DNA from: Paracyclopina nana
Taxonomy: Eukaryota; Arthropoda; Copepoda; Cyclopoida; Cyclopettidae
NCBI GenBank assembly: GCA_019096065.1
Contig: JAGUCH010000001.1
Location: forward strand, 1,984,001-2,048,000
Direction of reading: 5' to 3'
DNA: 64,000 bases
Shown here in pieces: positions 36,591-48,200 of the stretch; positions within the stretch are counted from its first letter, which is position 1; every line of letters starts with the position of its first letter. The translations under genes and the position numbers were made by a program. A model generated the notes under the pieces. The model ran no database searches. It was not told the DNA's origin and worked only from the letters and a program-made list of their open reading frames with translations.

Positions 36591-37905
36591 TTACTCACAT
36601 TTCACCAAATGTATTATATTATGGCTGGACAATTCCTTTACAAATATACTACAGATGCTTTTATTGCCTCTTTCCTGTGGATGATTTGGCTCCCACTTTC
36701 AATCAATTTGCCAGTGTGGCAGGAGCAGCAGCAAATATGCCATGATTTGATTTTTTTCAATATTTGCCATTTGATTACTTTATCGTAAAAGGTCTATTTT
36801 TACAATGCTGAAAAAATTAGCATTCAATTTTCGAGCTGAATTGTTCTCGGTTTCCTGGGAATATTTGAAATTAGGGTCACATTGGAAATTCAGCTTTCAC
36901 TGTTATTACCTCCTCCTTTTTAGCACAATGAGGGGCAACAAATTACAAGGGTCAGCTTCAAGTTGAAGCTGGAATTTGCCAGATTATCAAAGCAGGTAGA
37001 TCAAATTTCCAGAAAGCAAGAGACTCATAGCTTCAGCAGAACAACTAATCCTATTAGCAATATTAGACCATGCATCAGAAAATGACATAATCTCCTACTA
37101 GGAATCAATAATTTTTACAAAATGCCAGCATTGGAAAAACTATACGGAGCCATTCCATTTTTTTCCTCATTTTTTAAATTATTCATATTTGTTCACACCT
37201 CATTACACCTAAGAAGCGCTCAAATAAGACAATCAAATTTTTACAAAAATCAGCCTAACTTGAACTGAATCGATTTCAGATCGGAAGAAAACTTTCATTA
37301 TGGATTTAGGTCAAATGGTAATAAAATGTTATTAATGATGAATGCCCTCAGGGTAGGAACTGCAAATTTGCAATTTTTCCGCGAAAACGGCCGCTTCGAA
37401 CGCCGCCCAAAAGCCCAATTTTGGACCCAAAATTGACGCGAAATTGGGTGAATTTTGCTTACCTCAAACTCGTGTGATTCCATGGCAATTTGCGTAATAA
37501 AATGTGCAATAATCTCAAAGTGTCTTGATGATTTTGTCTTCCATTCTCAATAAGTACGAAAGGTGAAGATTGCAAAGTTGCCAAATAATGAAGAAAAAAG
37601 CCACTGAGTAGCTGGCGATTGCATTAAAAAGTGGCCACTTGCGTTAGCGCCAAGCTACATGTAGCGTCTTTAGCTGTTCTCTTTTAGAGTAACGCCCACG
37701 TGGTTGGTTGCTTTGAAGTCGCGCCGGGTCTCACAATAACAGACGAGGTTGCGTGATTCTTGGCTTTTCAATTGTTCCGCTAAATTGTTGCTTTTTAATT
37801 TCGACTTTGAAGAAATTATGCCCAAAATACAACAGCAATTTCCTTATTAAAAAGTAAGAGAGGAATAAATTAGTTTAGTTGATTTCGGCACTAGAATAGA
37901 AAAAC

Positions 37906-38866
37906 ATGTTCTTACTGCTTATTGTCTACATTTCTTCCATTTCTTACTCCGTTTGCGCAAAGATTCACAATTCCTTCTTGAGCAAAAAGGCCATCGGCAT
38001 GCAAACTTTGTATGACAAGGTGGTCATTTTGGCCACCAATTGCTACAATCTGGAAGCTTGGAGCTTCACCCTGGTTTTCACATTGACAACAGCTAGTCAA
38101 AATTGGAGCCCAATTTTTGCAAGCATTATTGGATTTATCTGTGCTTTCACAGTTATGAACACTGCTCTAGTCGTAATCATTCTGGCCTTAGTGAGGTACG
38201 TCTCCAAATCACCACACAAAACTATAATTTCATTTATTCCTTAAAATGTATTACTACAGATTTGTAAGTATTGGTTGGTATGGAGTGTTTGAAACCAGTT
38301 ATACGGATGGCCAAATTGTTAGAATGATGTTGCTGATTGCATCCGGATTTTCAGTGATCATTTTATCTTTGGATTTTATTTTACTGAGCAAAATCGATAC
38401 TCTTATTTGGTTTGTTTTACTCACTGGCCAACCATTAGAGCATATTTCAGCCCCTGTGAGCTCTCGCATAATTCTATTCCTTTCTGTTCTCACTTTGGTC
38501 TTACTCCAAGTGTACATTGAAGCCAAACGATTTTCTGAAGGACCAAATGGATCAATTATTAATTGGCTAAGAAGCTTTGTATCCTCAAATGATTCAGTCG
38601 AGGATAATCAAGTGGATGATTCTATCTCCTTGCATCGAGTTTTGCTAAGCTTTATTCTGATTCTAGTAGGAATTTCAATGTTTGTCAATCCGTTTACAAC
38701 TCTAAAGGGCGAGAAGATTCCAACCTTGAAAGTGGTTCAGATCCTCATCATAAACGTGCTCATTCTTGGGTTGCTTGTCAGCAAAGGAAAATCCATGAAG
38801 ACTCACATCATGCATTTAATTTCTAATTTCATGTCTTATCCCTCCATCATCGAGCTTAATTTATGA
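37906..38866 (+). CDS. Seven-TM-type membrane protein, copy 1
   Basis: Two exons, 37906-38195 and 38260-38866, 298 residues, family not recognised. Hydrophobic spans alternate with short loops through the whole length: an opening span (MFLLLIVYISSISYSVCA), then a loop with IGMQTLYDKVVILATNC, SFTLVFTLTTAS, TVMNTALVVIILALVRF, and further spans around LLIASGFSVIILSLDFILL, IILFLSVLTLVLLQVYI, VLLSFILILVGISMF and VVQILIINVLILGLLV. The segment VRFVSIGW sits where a rhodopsin-like receptor would have its DRY box, so a divergent GPCR is possible but not proven; no NPxxY motif is seen. Copy 2 lies 240 bp downstream in the same direction and is clearly paralogous. AATAAA lies at 38883-38888. The 64-bp intron splits the VR-F codon in phase 2. 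Confidence 0.8.
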
Positions 38867-39111
38867 TTGCATTTCTGTCAACAATAAAGCATATAACAAA
38901 GTTCTTATTTAGATTAAATATTGTTTGCTTGTTAAGGATTTGATGTGAAATAAGTCATTTTTTTACGCCGTTACTTTACCTGTATTGTGAGTGGGCTTGG
39001 CTTCCGGAAGACAAACTGAGCTCAATTTGGGATATTATTCCACAGAGACTTTTCTTTACCAGTCATCAACTTGAGTTTGGAGAGGACGTACATTTCAAAT
39101 AGGTGAAAACA

Positions 39112-40005
39112 ATGATCTTGCTCGCAACTACTTATTTTTCATTTGTGTTTTACTCAGTATGCGCTTTCATTTTTACTTCGTTCCTCAAGAGTAAACCCTT
39201 GGGAATGGAAACACTGTATGACAAAGTTCTCATTTTGGCAGTCAACACTCACATATTTCTGGCATTTAGTGTAACACTGGTTTTCACTCTAGCCTCAATA
39301 GGGAGCAATTGGGATCCTTTGTTTGCCCAAGTCTTAAGCTTCATAACAGCCAGCAGCCTACTCAATCTTGGATTTGTCATAGGCAATCTGGTAATCGTCA
39401 GATACCTCAGCATTGCTTGGCCTCTTCTTTTTGATGGAGCCTACGCAGACAGCCAAATTGTAAAAGTGATTGGCATTGCATCTGGATCGATATCAGTGAT
39501 TTTGTTAGTAATTGACTTTATTTTTGTCAGTGATGCCAAGTTCACTTTATGGTACATTTTACTCACTGGTGAAAAATTGGAAATCACTGAGGCTCCCTTG
39601 CTGTCCCGTATTTCTCTCATTTCCTCGATTTTTGCTCTTATCATCTGCCAAATTTACGTGGAGATCAAACAATTGCACAGTGCAGGAACAGCAACTGCTT
39701 TGCAATGCTTAAAATGCCTTTTTTGCAAATCTCCGGAGCAAAATGGAGGCCACGAGATGGTATCTCTAAATCGAGTTGTGCTACTGGTGGGACTGATAAC
39801 TGCTGGCATTTCTCTATTCCTTCAACCTTTGGAATCACTTGGAGCAGAAAGAATTCCAAAGTTGAAGGTTTTTCAACTTTTGGTACCAGATGGGCTCATT
39901 TTAGGGATGATTCTGCAAAAAGGAGAACCAATGAAAGCACACATTTTAAGCATACTTTACAACCTTTTTGGTATTGAGCCTCCCATGATTGCACCAAGTT
40001 TGTAA
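39112..40005 (+). CDS. Seven-TM-type membrane protein, copy 2 (intronless)
   Basis: Single exon, 297 residues from the ATG at 39112 (the frame opens 9 bp earlier with GTG, which I did not use). Paralogue of copy 1: shared blocks are LGMETLYDKVLILAVN / IGMQTLYDKVVILATN, FSVTLVFTLAS / FTLVFTLTTAS, IVRYLSIAWP / LVRFVSIGWY, DSQIV / DGQIV, WYILLTGEKLE / WFVLLTGQPLE and a C-terminal KGEPMKAHI / KGKSMKTHI. The VRYLSIAWP segment recalls the DRYLSI-P pattern at the end of TM3 in class A receptors, with Val in place of Asp. The intron of copy 1 is absent here, at exactly the same codon. A Cys-rich loop (LQCLKCLFC) precedes the last two spans. AATAAA at 40028-40033. Function unknown. Confidence 0.82.
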   Translation: MILLATTYFSFVFYSVCAFIFTSFLKSKPLGMETLYDKVLILAVNTHIFLAFSVTLVFTLASIGSNWDPLFAQVLSFITASSLLNLGFVIGNLVIVRYLSIAWPLLFDGAYADSQIVKVIGIASGSISVILLVIDFIFVSDAKFTLWYILLTGEKLEITEAPLLSRISLISSIFALIICQIYVEIKQLHSAGTATALQCLKCLFCKSPEQNGGHEMVSLNRVVLLVGLITAGISLFLQPLESLGAERIPKLKVFQLLVPDGLILGMILQKGEPMKAHILSILYNLFGIEPPMIAPSL

Positions 40006-42418
40006 ATTGTATGCTAATTCTTATGAAAATAAATTTGCAGCTAAGGTTGCGTGATTATTTCTTAGCGGCAAAAGTTGCGCGCGAAAAGTGTGCAATATTA
40101 CTGAGAATCCAACTAGGAATTGCCCGCGAATCAGTTTTTCTGAGATCTCAGTGCCATTGCGAGAATTTGGCGAAATTCACTGGCAAAATTCATTGCTTTT
40201 TTCCGATAAAGTGCAACTCCATTCGTCATATTTTGAGCGCGAAAGTGCATTGTGAAGATTCCAGGCTATAAGCGCCTGTTGATTGACTTTGGACTTGGAC
40301 CGAACTTTGAGATTCGAATCCTGGCTAAAACTCTCAAATTTTGCCTAGTTGATGCAAATTCGGGAAAAAAGAGCCAAAGACTTTCCTAAAAACTACGAAG
40401 TGCAGGTAAGCCAAACTCTTAAAAAAGTTTTTTCTTATATTTTATTTTTAATTAATCCTTGAAAATCCTAAGCTACCAAAAGCTGATGAAAATTAGTTTT
40501 CAACAAAGCTTTAATTTATTTGATTTTAAAGCTGCTTTAGATCGCCCTTAACATCTTTGTTCAATACTCAGTGAAAAAAGACTCATACAAAGAACAATGG
40601 GAAGCCCTAAAAATTGGATCAAATTTCATAATGCCTGGAGCTAGGGAAAAGGGAATTTTGAACTTGATTTTGAGCCATATATTGAATGTGGAACACAATG
40701 GCTGTGATGATGATTATGTGGTTATTTGAACACAAAGATATTTTTTGTCGTTGTACTAGTGATCATCCAGGTGATCTCCAGGTGAGTAATTCAGCTGTTG
40801 CGCTGGTTCAGTCTAGGTAGTTGCAGTAGTCACTTCATAGGAAGAGAGATTTTCAGGCCAATCTCCGGCCAATGAGCTACTTTAACCTAACACAAAGTCA
40901 CAAAGAAGACCAAAAAATATGACCATCACTTGATATAAGGTAAGCCCTCTCTCTGCCATTCATCTAATATTTAATTATCAAATGAGCACAATTGCCATTC
41001 AATTTTTGAGGCATTTTCAAGCCTCAAAGGTGGCTAAATTTGACCCAATTCAGGTACTTTCAAGCTGCCTCAAAGTTATCAAGTGAGGAAAATTTGAGCT
41101 CGTTGTGCGATAAAAATACCATGTTGTTGACTCTGCCAGACTTACTGAACTTCAGTGCAGTTCAAGGTTTTGAACAGTATCAGTCCAAACTAGATAAGGC
41201 AGTCCTGAAATTCAAGTTTTTCCGCTTTATTTTTTGAACACCTAACAGAACAACCAATCTGGCAGATTACTTCCACCATCTCATGTGATTGGATGTGGAA
41301 ATGAAACTTATGCTGGCTACTTTGCACTCCATGTAAGTGAATCAAATTATCACTGGCCTTTTCGTAATAAGCTCCTGAAAAGCAAACTTTCTATCACTTC
41401 AAATTGGATCTTTTATTGGATCTAAATTGCAAGAATGAGTTAACAGGAATCTGGATTGGATTTTAACTCCAGGCATCATCACTTGGTATTTAACTAGAGT
41501 GAAATTTTAATTTAACCTGTTTCATGGAAGATTCAGAAGTGATTAGCATTTTAATCATGATTTGCCTCTCTGAAATTTACCAAGCATCATCCCATCTAGT
41601 TGCATTCGATTAATGGCAGGAATTTTCTCCAGGATTTTAAGCATGTGAAGCAGCAGCAAAATGCCATGAATAACTCGTTAAATTGAATTGCCAAGTCACA
41701 CTTTACTAGCAGTAATTGGTTAAGAATGCAAATTACATAAATTACTATGTGTAGATGGGGAAGGAAAAGTTTCTCTTTGTTGTGAAAAACTGAAGGCCTT
41801 TGCACAAATGGTATCAAGTTTTTCCCTCTCCTTGTTATAATCAAGGTCATAAAACAAGAGACATATGATATGTGCCATTGCAGTTTTATACAAAGAGTAA
41901 AAATTCTAATCTTGATGGTTCTGTTGTTTCATGCTCCATAGAAATGCTTTTCACTCTTAACCACTGGAATTTTTCAAAAATGATTCAGTCTAACCATATT
42001 TTGGTGCACTCCGAGGATGTTGCCAAGAGTGAAGTAACCTGCAAATCATTTCATGACATTTGCAGATAGTATACACTTGGTCAAAGGATTAAAGCAGTGC
42101 CATATTGGCAAATGCTAATAGTACATTATGCAATAACCGTTTCAACTAAAACATTCCTTGGCATGGAATAATCCCACAAATGCCCACCAGCATGAAGAAG
42201 TAAATCATCCTCTTTTGTCTGCTGTGGTATGAATGCAGCTTGAGCTAATATGGCATAAAAAAGATTCATTATGGCTAGAAAACCTGTGTGACATGCTTGG
42301 AATCACTTGCATTGTATAGATGAATGGCTATTGACATTCAAGGAAGTCATTGGAGCAAATATTGCATTGCTACTATGGTAATTAGCCAGCTATCATTTCA
42401 TGTTAATGCCTTTTGCAG
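40006..42418. other. 2.4 kb before the PH/PDZ gene; possible noncoding or decayed exons
   Basis: No recognised gene. A CAG acceptor at 42416-42418 opens the first coding exon of the PH/PDZ gene, so a 5' UTR exon must lie upstream, probably here. A spliceable open stretch is seen at 40356-40406 plus 40535-40729: an ATG frame, a GTAAGC donor and a CTTTAG acceptor, which would give about 80 residues ending DDDYVVI. It resembles nothing I know and may be chance or a decayed gene. Confidence 0.3.
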
Positions 42419-42419
42419 G

Positions 42420-44794
42420 ATGAATGCAACTTCCTCTCATGGACCTTGGTCCCCTGCCACCCCAACTGGACCAGGTGGTGGTCCAAATAGTCTATCTGGG
42501 CCTCATTTTAGGCCTTTGGGCCCTCGCCTCTCTGGACAACTAAATAGGCCCCCCAGGCCCTTTTTTGTGAGAGAAATCTACAAGAATGGATTTCTCAAAA
42601 GGTTGCCATACAATGAGAAGAAGAGTTCTGCTCTGAGTAAACTCATGAAGACTGACAGGTATAAATATTAGCAAAACCTCATTCTGCTGAAGAATGAGTG
42701 GCAAATGGCTTCTGTGTGAAAAAAAACTTAGCTCCAAGCTACGGTGAAAAAAGACTCTCCACCACTTCCTAATTTGCTCTTTCTAGGTATTGGGTTGTAT
42801 TTTCGGTGCATGATGACACCATCCCTTTTTTGGAGTTATGGGCAGAGCCCACTGAAGTTGCATCCAAGCCTCCACAGTTCATGTTCCCCTTGGCAGTTTG
42901 TCAGCACATCTCACCCAGTCTGGTCCCAGCTGGGGACCATGAGTGGACATTTGTGGTCAATTTTGAAACTGCTGCCATAAGATTCTCTTGCAACTCCAGA
43001 GAAACCATGGAGGAATGGGTGGACTGCATCAGAAATAAGCTGGGTGAAATGGGAATCCTGAATCCAAAAGGCAACTTGTACACCAGGGTTGGCCATACTC
43101 CTACCAAGACCAGGAATCCTATGTCACCCTTGCCTCAGCCACCAAATGACAATAATTCTGCTGCTGCTGCTGTGGACACTGAAGCTAGACCACAACAACA
43201 AACTAATAATAATAATAATCAGTCTTTCACCACCAGTATCTATTTGAACAGAGTTGCTAGGCCTACTGTGGCTGCAACAACCACAGCTTCTGAGGCTGTG
43301 ACAGTGTCTGCTCAGACCACTTCAAGCACTTCAGTGTCCACTGTGGCCTCTTCAGGCTCAGCAAATACATCTAGTGTGTATTTGAACAAGAGTAATCCCA
43401 CAAGGCATGTCACAGTCATTCCAATCAACAAGGATGCTGCTGAAGAGGGAGAAGCCACTGAATCACCAACTGAGGTTGCTTCAGCTGTGGTGGCATCTCC
43501 CAGCCAAAAGACCTCTGAAGAGCCTTATTATGATGCCATAGCTGACATTGAGCCACCTCCAAATCTAAAGGCCAAGGTTCCAGCATCAATGTTGAAGAAG
43601 TCCAGGCAACAATCTCCCACGAAACACAAGGAAGAGCTCTCAAGGAAATACTCTGAGAATAACCAGAGAATCAAGAAGAAGAGTCAAAGGTCCTCCAGTT
43701 TAGGCCCTTTGTTGGATGAACAGCCTCCAATTGGGTCCTCTATGGCCAATACAAACTCCCTGGAGAGCATTGATAGCAATCCACGGCAGAAATTACCAAA
43801 AGGAGACCTATTGAGGGCTCATGGAAGAATCAGGGCCACTGGAGCAGTTCCCAGGAGGCCACTTGCCATCTCAAACAGTCAGGATAGCAGTGCCACTCAA
43901 CAGCAACAGCCTCTGGCCTCCAGTCCAGTTCATTTTGGATCTCCTCCAAGGCATTTGGAGCACAGGCCTCCTCCTTACATGCCTGGGCCTCCAATGCCAG
44001 GCACACATCCACCTCATCCTCCTCACATTCCATTGCCAGGGCTCACCTGCCAACTTTCACTGTTGCTGCCACAGCCTCAACAAGGGCCTCAGATAACTGG
44101 CAGTACAAATGACCTCCACTTGAGAGAACAGCAGGTCTACAGGCTCAGACAGGAGATTGCCCATCCTGCTGGAGTGAGACTCACTCTCAGAAAGAGGGAT
44201 TGCCAAAACAGTCTGGCTTTGGTGGAGATATTTGGCTGTCTATGGGTGGCTGGGTGGAAGCAGAGAGATTTTCCCATTTTGTTCAACGCTTTTCACGTGG
44301 GAGACCAAATTCTATCTGTGGCAGGTCAACCAGTGAGAACTTCCTCGGACTTCCACAAATTGGTCAAATCAAAGCCTTCCTCATTAACTGGAAGTGGAGT
44401 TCAACCCGAGGTTCTGCATGTGGAAATAATTGTGAGGAGGCTGCCTTTTGCTCAGGTCTACCATCTAAAACGGGACATTGATGGCCAGCCCTTGGGACTT
44501 GTTTTGTGTGGCAACACCACTGAAGTGAGGGAAATTGTGCCTGGAAGCCCAGCAAGTATCCATGGCATGTCTGCCAGGGTGAGGAGCCTTGATGGCCAAG
44601 CTCTGGTGGCATGGAACATCACTGAGGTAAATGGGAGGCCACTTAATATCCTTGCCAAAGATGGAGAGGCCTCCTCAAGACTCCAGGCTCTTGGCAGAGA
44701 TGTGTCTGTCCTCATCCAACCTTCAGACTTTTTGGCCAAACTCAAGAAGCAGCTTAAAGCTCACAAGAACTACAAGGACTATCTTTTGGGCTAG
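42420..44794 (+). CDS. PH- and PDZ-domain adaptor protein
   Basis: Two coding exons, 42420-42658 and 42787-44794, 748 residues. A Pro/Gly-rich start is followed by a PH-like domain (VREIYKNGFLKRLPYN, DRYWVVFSVHDD, LELWAEP, FVVNFETAAIRFSC, ETMEEWVDCIRNKL), with the Trp near its end typical of PH folds. About 320 disordered residues follow, rich in Ser, Thr, Pro and Gln, including a possible phosphotyrosine site (SEEPYYDAIADIEP). The C-terminal 230 residues contain PDZ-like repeats (FNAFHVGDQILSVAGQPV, GLVLCGNTTEVREIVPGSPA). The protein ends in a basic tail (KLKKQLKAHKNYKDYLL). PH plus PDZ implies a membrane-associated scaffold. I cannot name an orthologue. The ATG lies one base after a CAG acceptor, so the 5' UTR is spliced. 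AATAAA at 45090-45095; the TULP4 tail converges there. Confidence 0.82.
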
Positions 44795-45089
44795 CTCTCG
44801 CCACAAAATGGCTTTCCCCCTCTCATATTAGTTTACTGTACATATCTCTCAGGTTTTGTTTCTTCTGCTGCTGATGACTGGAGTGCAGTGCAGTAATTAG
44901 TTGCATTCATGATGAAGAGATTGTCTGCACAAATGTGTAATCAAGCTCCACACATCTATTATACTTAAGTTGATGCTGCACAGTGGCCTAAAGGTTCTCT
45001 CATACTACTAGTATCTAAACATTTGTAAGCCATGTGATAAAATGGTTGTTAAATCATATAATTATCTTGTAGACTAGCCTTTACATAGA

Positions 45090-45123
45090 AATAAATACCT
45101 TCAGACATTTAAGCTTTTTTATT
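45090..45123. promoter_or_regulatory. Facing poly(A) signals of the PH/PDZ gene and TULP4
   Basis: Plus-strand AATAAA at 45090-45095 and minus-strand AATAAA (TTTATT) at 45118-45123 face each other 22 bp apart. With cleavage 10-30 bp beyond each signal the two mRNAs would overlap at their 3' ends. Confidence 0.6.
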
Positions 45124-45274
45124 TTTGAAAGGAGCTGGAAGCACCAAAATCAAGTTAATACAGTTAGTACACACACACATCAGTTGTATTATTGTTGCTC
45201 TGTGAGGGTCAGACCTTATGAATGCTAGATGATGACATTAGTCAGTTCTGGCAGGATGAAAAAAATACCTTGTG

Positions 45275-48200
45275 TTACTTCAGTCTTTGAGTTACATTTG
45301 CCAAAGCCACAGCAAATGCCTGAACTGCAGAAAATGGATATTGAAAGTCTAATGTATATGCGTTGTGGTCAATTCGTCCAAATTGCATGACCTGGAATGC
45401 AGTAATCATTATGAATCTTAAAACCTTCCTTTTAAGCAAACATTCTTCAGTTAATTACCTGTTTGCCTTTATACTCGATTTGGAAGTTTTTTGCTGACTC
45501 TTGAGTCACCCTGCCACCAAAGTCCAACTGGTAAACCTGAAACAGTTTTGCTCAACATTTTAAAAGCTTTTAAAGAATTATAAATCATGCTTTTGTACCT
45601 GGCTAGCTTCATTCCACATGGGTGCTTTGTTGTGTAAAATCAGCCTCTTTCTCTTCTTGTGCAGCAAAAGAGCTTCCTTCTTCTCTGCATCTGTGACATG
45701 AATCTGAAATGCAAATTATTGAATCAGCTTGGGGAGATGATTCTTCAAAAACATGCAAATTGCACTGATTGAAAGAGTTGAAAGCTAGCTCCTTTAAGGC
45801 CCTTTTTCCTTATGAAATCAGGCTTTTCCCTACTTTTACCTCTTCCTCTTGATGTCAGTAGTAACTGCATAACTATGACAACATTATTATGCTCCTTTAT
45901 GACTTTTTCCACCGAATCATTTTGCAACGCAATTTTATGTCCTCTTTTTAATGAAGATTTAGATAATAAACTAGCATTTCACCAGTCATATTCCTCATGG
46001 CATGAACAGCGCCATCTGTGTTTAGAGTACAGAAAACTGTCAACTGTTTATGACACGGCAGATGTGTCATAAAGCCGAGATACACAGGGTAAAATTACCT
46101 TTGAAAAATTGCCTAAAATAGACAAAGTTATAATTTTATTCTGAAGTCAAAGCTTCTGTATAAGTTTGCAAATTTTTTCTTATGTGTCCCAAAGTGAGTA
46201 ATTGTTACCTTTCATAGTGACTCATTTTGTTGCTGATAAGAAAATCGCACAGTGTGGCAAAACTCTAAAATGTATCCCAAAGTGAAACTTACAGAAACAA
46301 GTACTTGAAACGGGTATATAGGCGATCAAATTACTGATGTCATTCTACTTGATGAGTATTTGAAGTTAATGTTCTTGCCTGGTTTTGATGATATTGCTGC
46401 AGTAAGCCATTGAGCCCTCTTCTCTTTGTGTTGGGTGTGGGAATAGGCGTGGAGTTGGGCGTGGCCCCAGGGTGCAGCCCCGCCCCCAACATGCCTTTAT
46501 TGATAGCCCTTCTTGGCAGCAAAGGTGTAGGTGGCTGCAGTAGCCCTGTGGAGTGTTGCAAATTTTTCCTCGGGTGTGGCACCCTTTGCGGGGCGGGGGG
46601 AGGGGAGGGGTATGGCCCAGAGGTCATATTATTGAGGTTTTTGAGCTTTTGTTTCAGCTTTTTTTTCTGGAAAGTCTCAAGGTTGTGATAATGGCCAGAG
46701 TCTTTGTTCAGCTCTTCCTCATCAGAGTCTGTATCTTCTGACTGAATCAATTTGGTTATTTCCACAATGGGCTGGCTTTCACCTTCAATGGTGGCCTGAT
46801 CAGCTGATTTTTCATATCCTGAATCACCACCACAAGGTTTCTTCTTTCTCCTCAGCATGGGAGAATTTAATAGAGTCCTATGAATTGAAAAGGAAAGATA
46901 TTAAGAGGAGACTTTTCCCGAGCCATTGACAGTTTGCTTGAGCAGCAAAACGTGCTGCTTTCTTTCCTGCACTTTTGCTGACATCAGCTCAAAGTAGATA
47001 AAAAAAAGTTTTCCGCACCTGACAGGTGAGAATGAGCGATGCCTTTTCTCCTTCCTCATTTGGGCGGGAGTGTTGGGACTACTTTGACTCTGATTGTCCA
47101 CATCTGGTAGCACTTTTTCCGCTTGAGCCATAGCCGAGTTGTCCGGTCTCCCTTGGGACTGAGCTCGACTCCGACTTCGATTCCAACGCTGTTTGGTGGT
47201 CATCAGTTTGAGTCGAGCTTTCTCAAGAAGGCTGCGAACTGAGTCGAACCTGCGCTTAGCCTTTTTGTCAACAGCAGCAGTAGCAGGCTCAACTGGTTTA
47301 GCATCAGCTGAGTCCACAATTTGTATCATTTCCTCGTCCTGCCTTAGCGTCAACTCTTCACTTAAATTCACGCATTTTTCCTGATCCTCCTCTGGATTGT
47401 GTTTAGTATCCACAATGTCAAACATTTCCCTGTTGAGTTCAATGTCCTGCACCTCTTGGGCCACAACCTGACATTTGTTGCATGCTTGGGCCTCAGTTCG
47501 ACCCCTGATGCAAAAAAGAAAAATTGTCCCACCAAAACGAAAGAGGCAATGAATGTAAATTTGCTTACCTGCAGTCTTTGGCATAAATTGATCTCCGCTT
47601 GACTTCCACCAATAAATCCTGGCCGCCATTTTCTTCCTCTTCTTCGCAACTTTTACTTTTGCTGCCAATTTCCAATGGGAACTTTTTGCTGCTGCTGTTG
47701 TTGTTTCGATTGTTTCGATTATTTCTCCGCTGAATAACTTTCGTCTCGGCCTTCTGTTTATCGGCCTTGAGCAAAAACAGCCTTTTGTTAAAGTCCCTCT
47801 GGCTGAGCAACTCGCTGGGGACGCCCAAAATGTCTACAATCGCATCCAATTCATTGGCACTGCAACTTCTCTGCTTCTCCACATTTTCCCTCAATGGGGA
47901 ATAGGCCGAGGTCACTGAAGTGGTCATGGCTATTTCATCGGCCTTTGTGGCCCATCTCAATGGAGAGCCCTGAAAATAAATGCTCACTTTTATTAGGATC
48001 TGAGGTTGTGGTCCAAGATTGCTGTTTGCCCAGGCTGAGTAAACAAACCTCCTCTTTTTGTATTTTTGTACCTTTGATGAATGTGGACTTCCACTGCCCA
48101 CGCTGTCCCTTCTGCTCAGCGAGAATTTGCCATCTCCAAGGTAATTGTCACAGCTCACTGACATCCTCAGCTTCCTCTTTGATGGGGACTCTTTGACCTC

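Larger units (their letters stand above)
33292..37905. other. 4.6-kb intergenic region between ARID5 and the 7TM pair
   Basis: No coding exon recognised. ARID5 and the 7TM genes diverge from here. The part nearest ARID5 (33500-33610) has GC-rich blocks including a GC dinucleotide run and a CACAGTGGGC, and could be the ARID5 promoter or a proximal element. Further GCGCGC blocks occur at about 35170, 35965 and 36574-36590. A GT dinucleotide run lies near 34500. No TATA box placed with confidence. Confidence 0.45.

Noticed and set aside
40265..40325. tRNA-like T-loop string (ATTCGAATCC)
   Set aside because: No A-box or acceptor stem at the right distance upstream.
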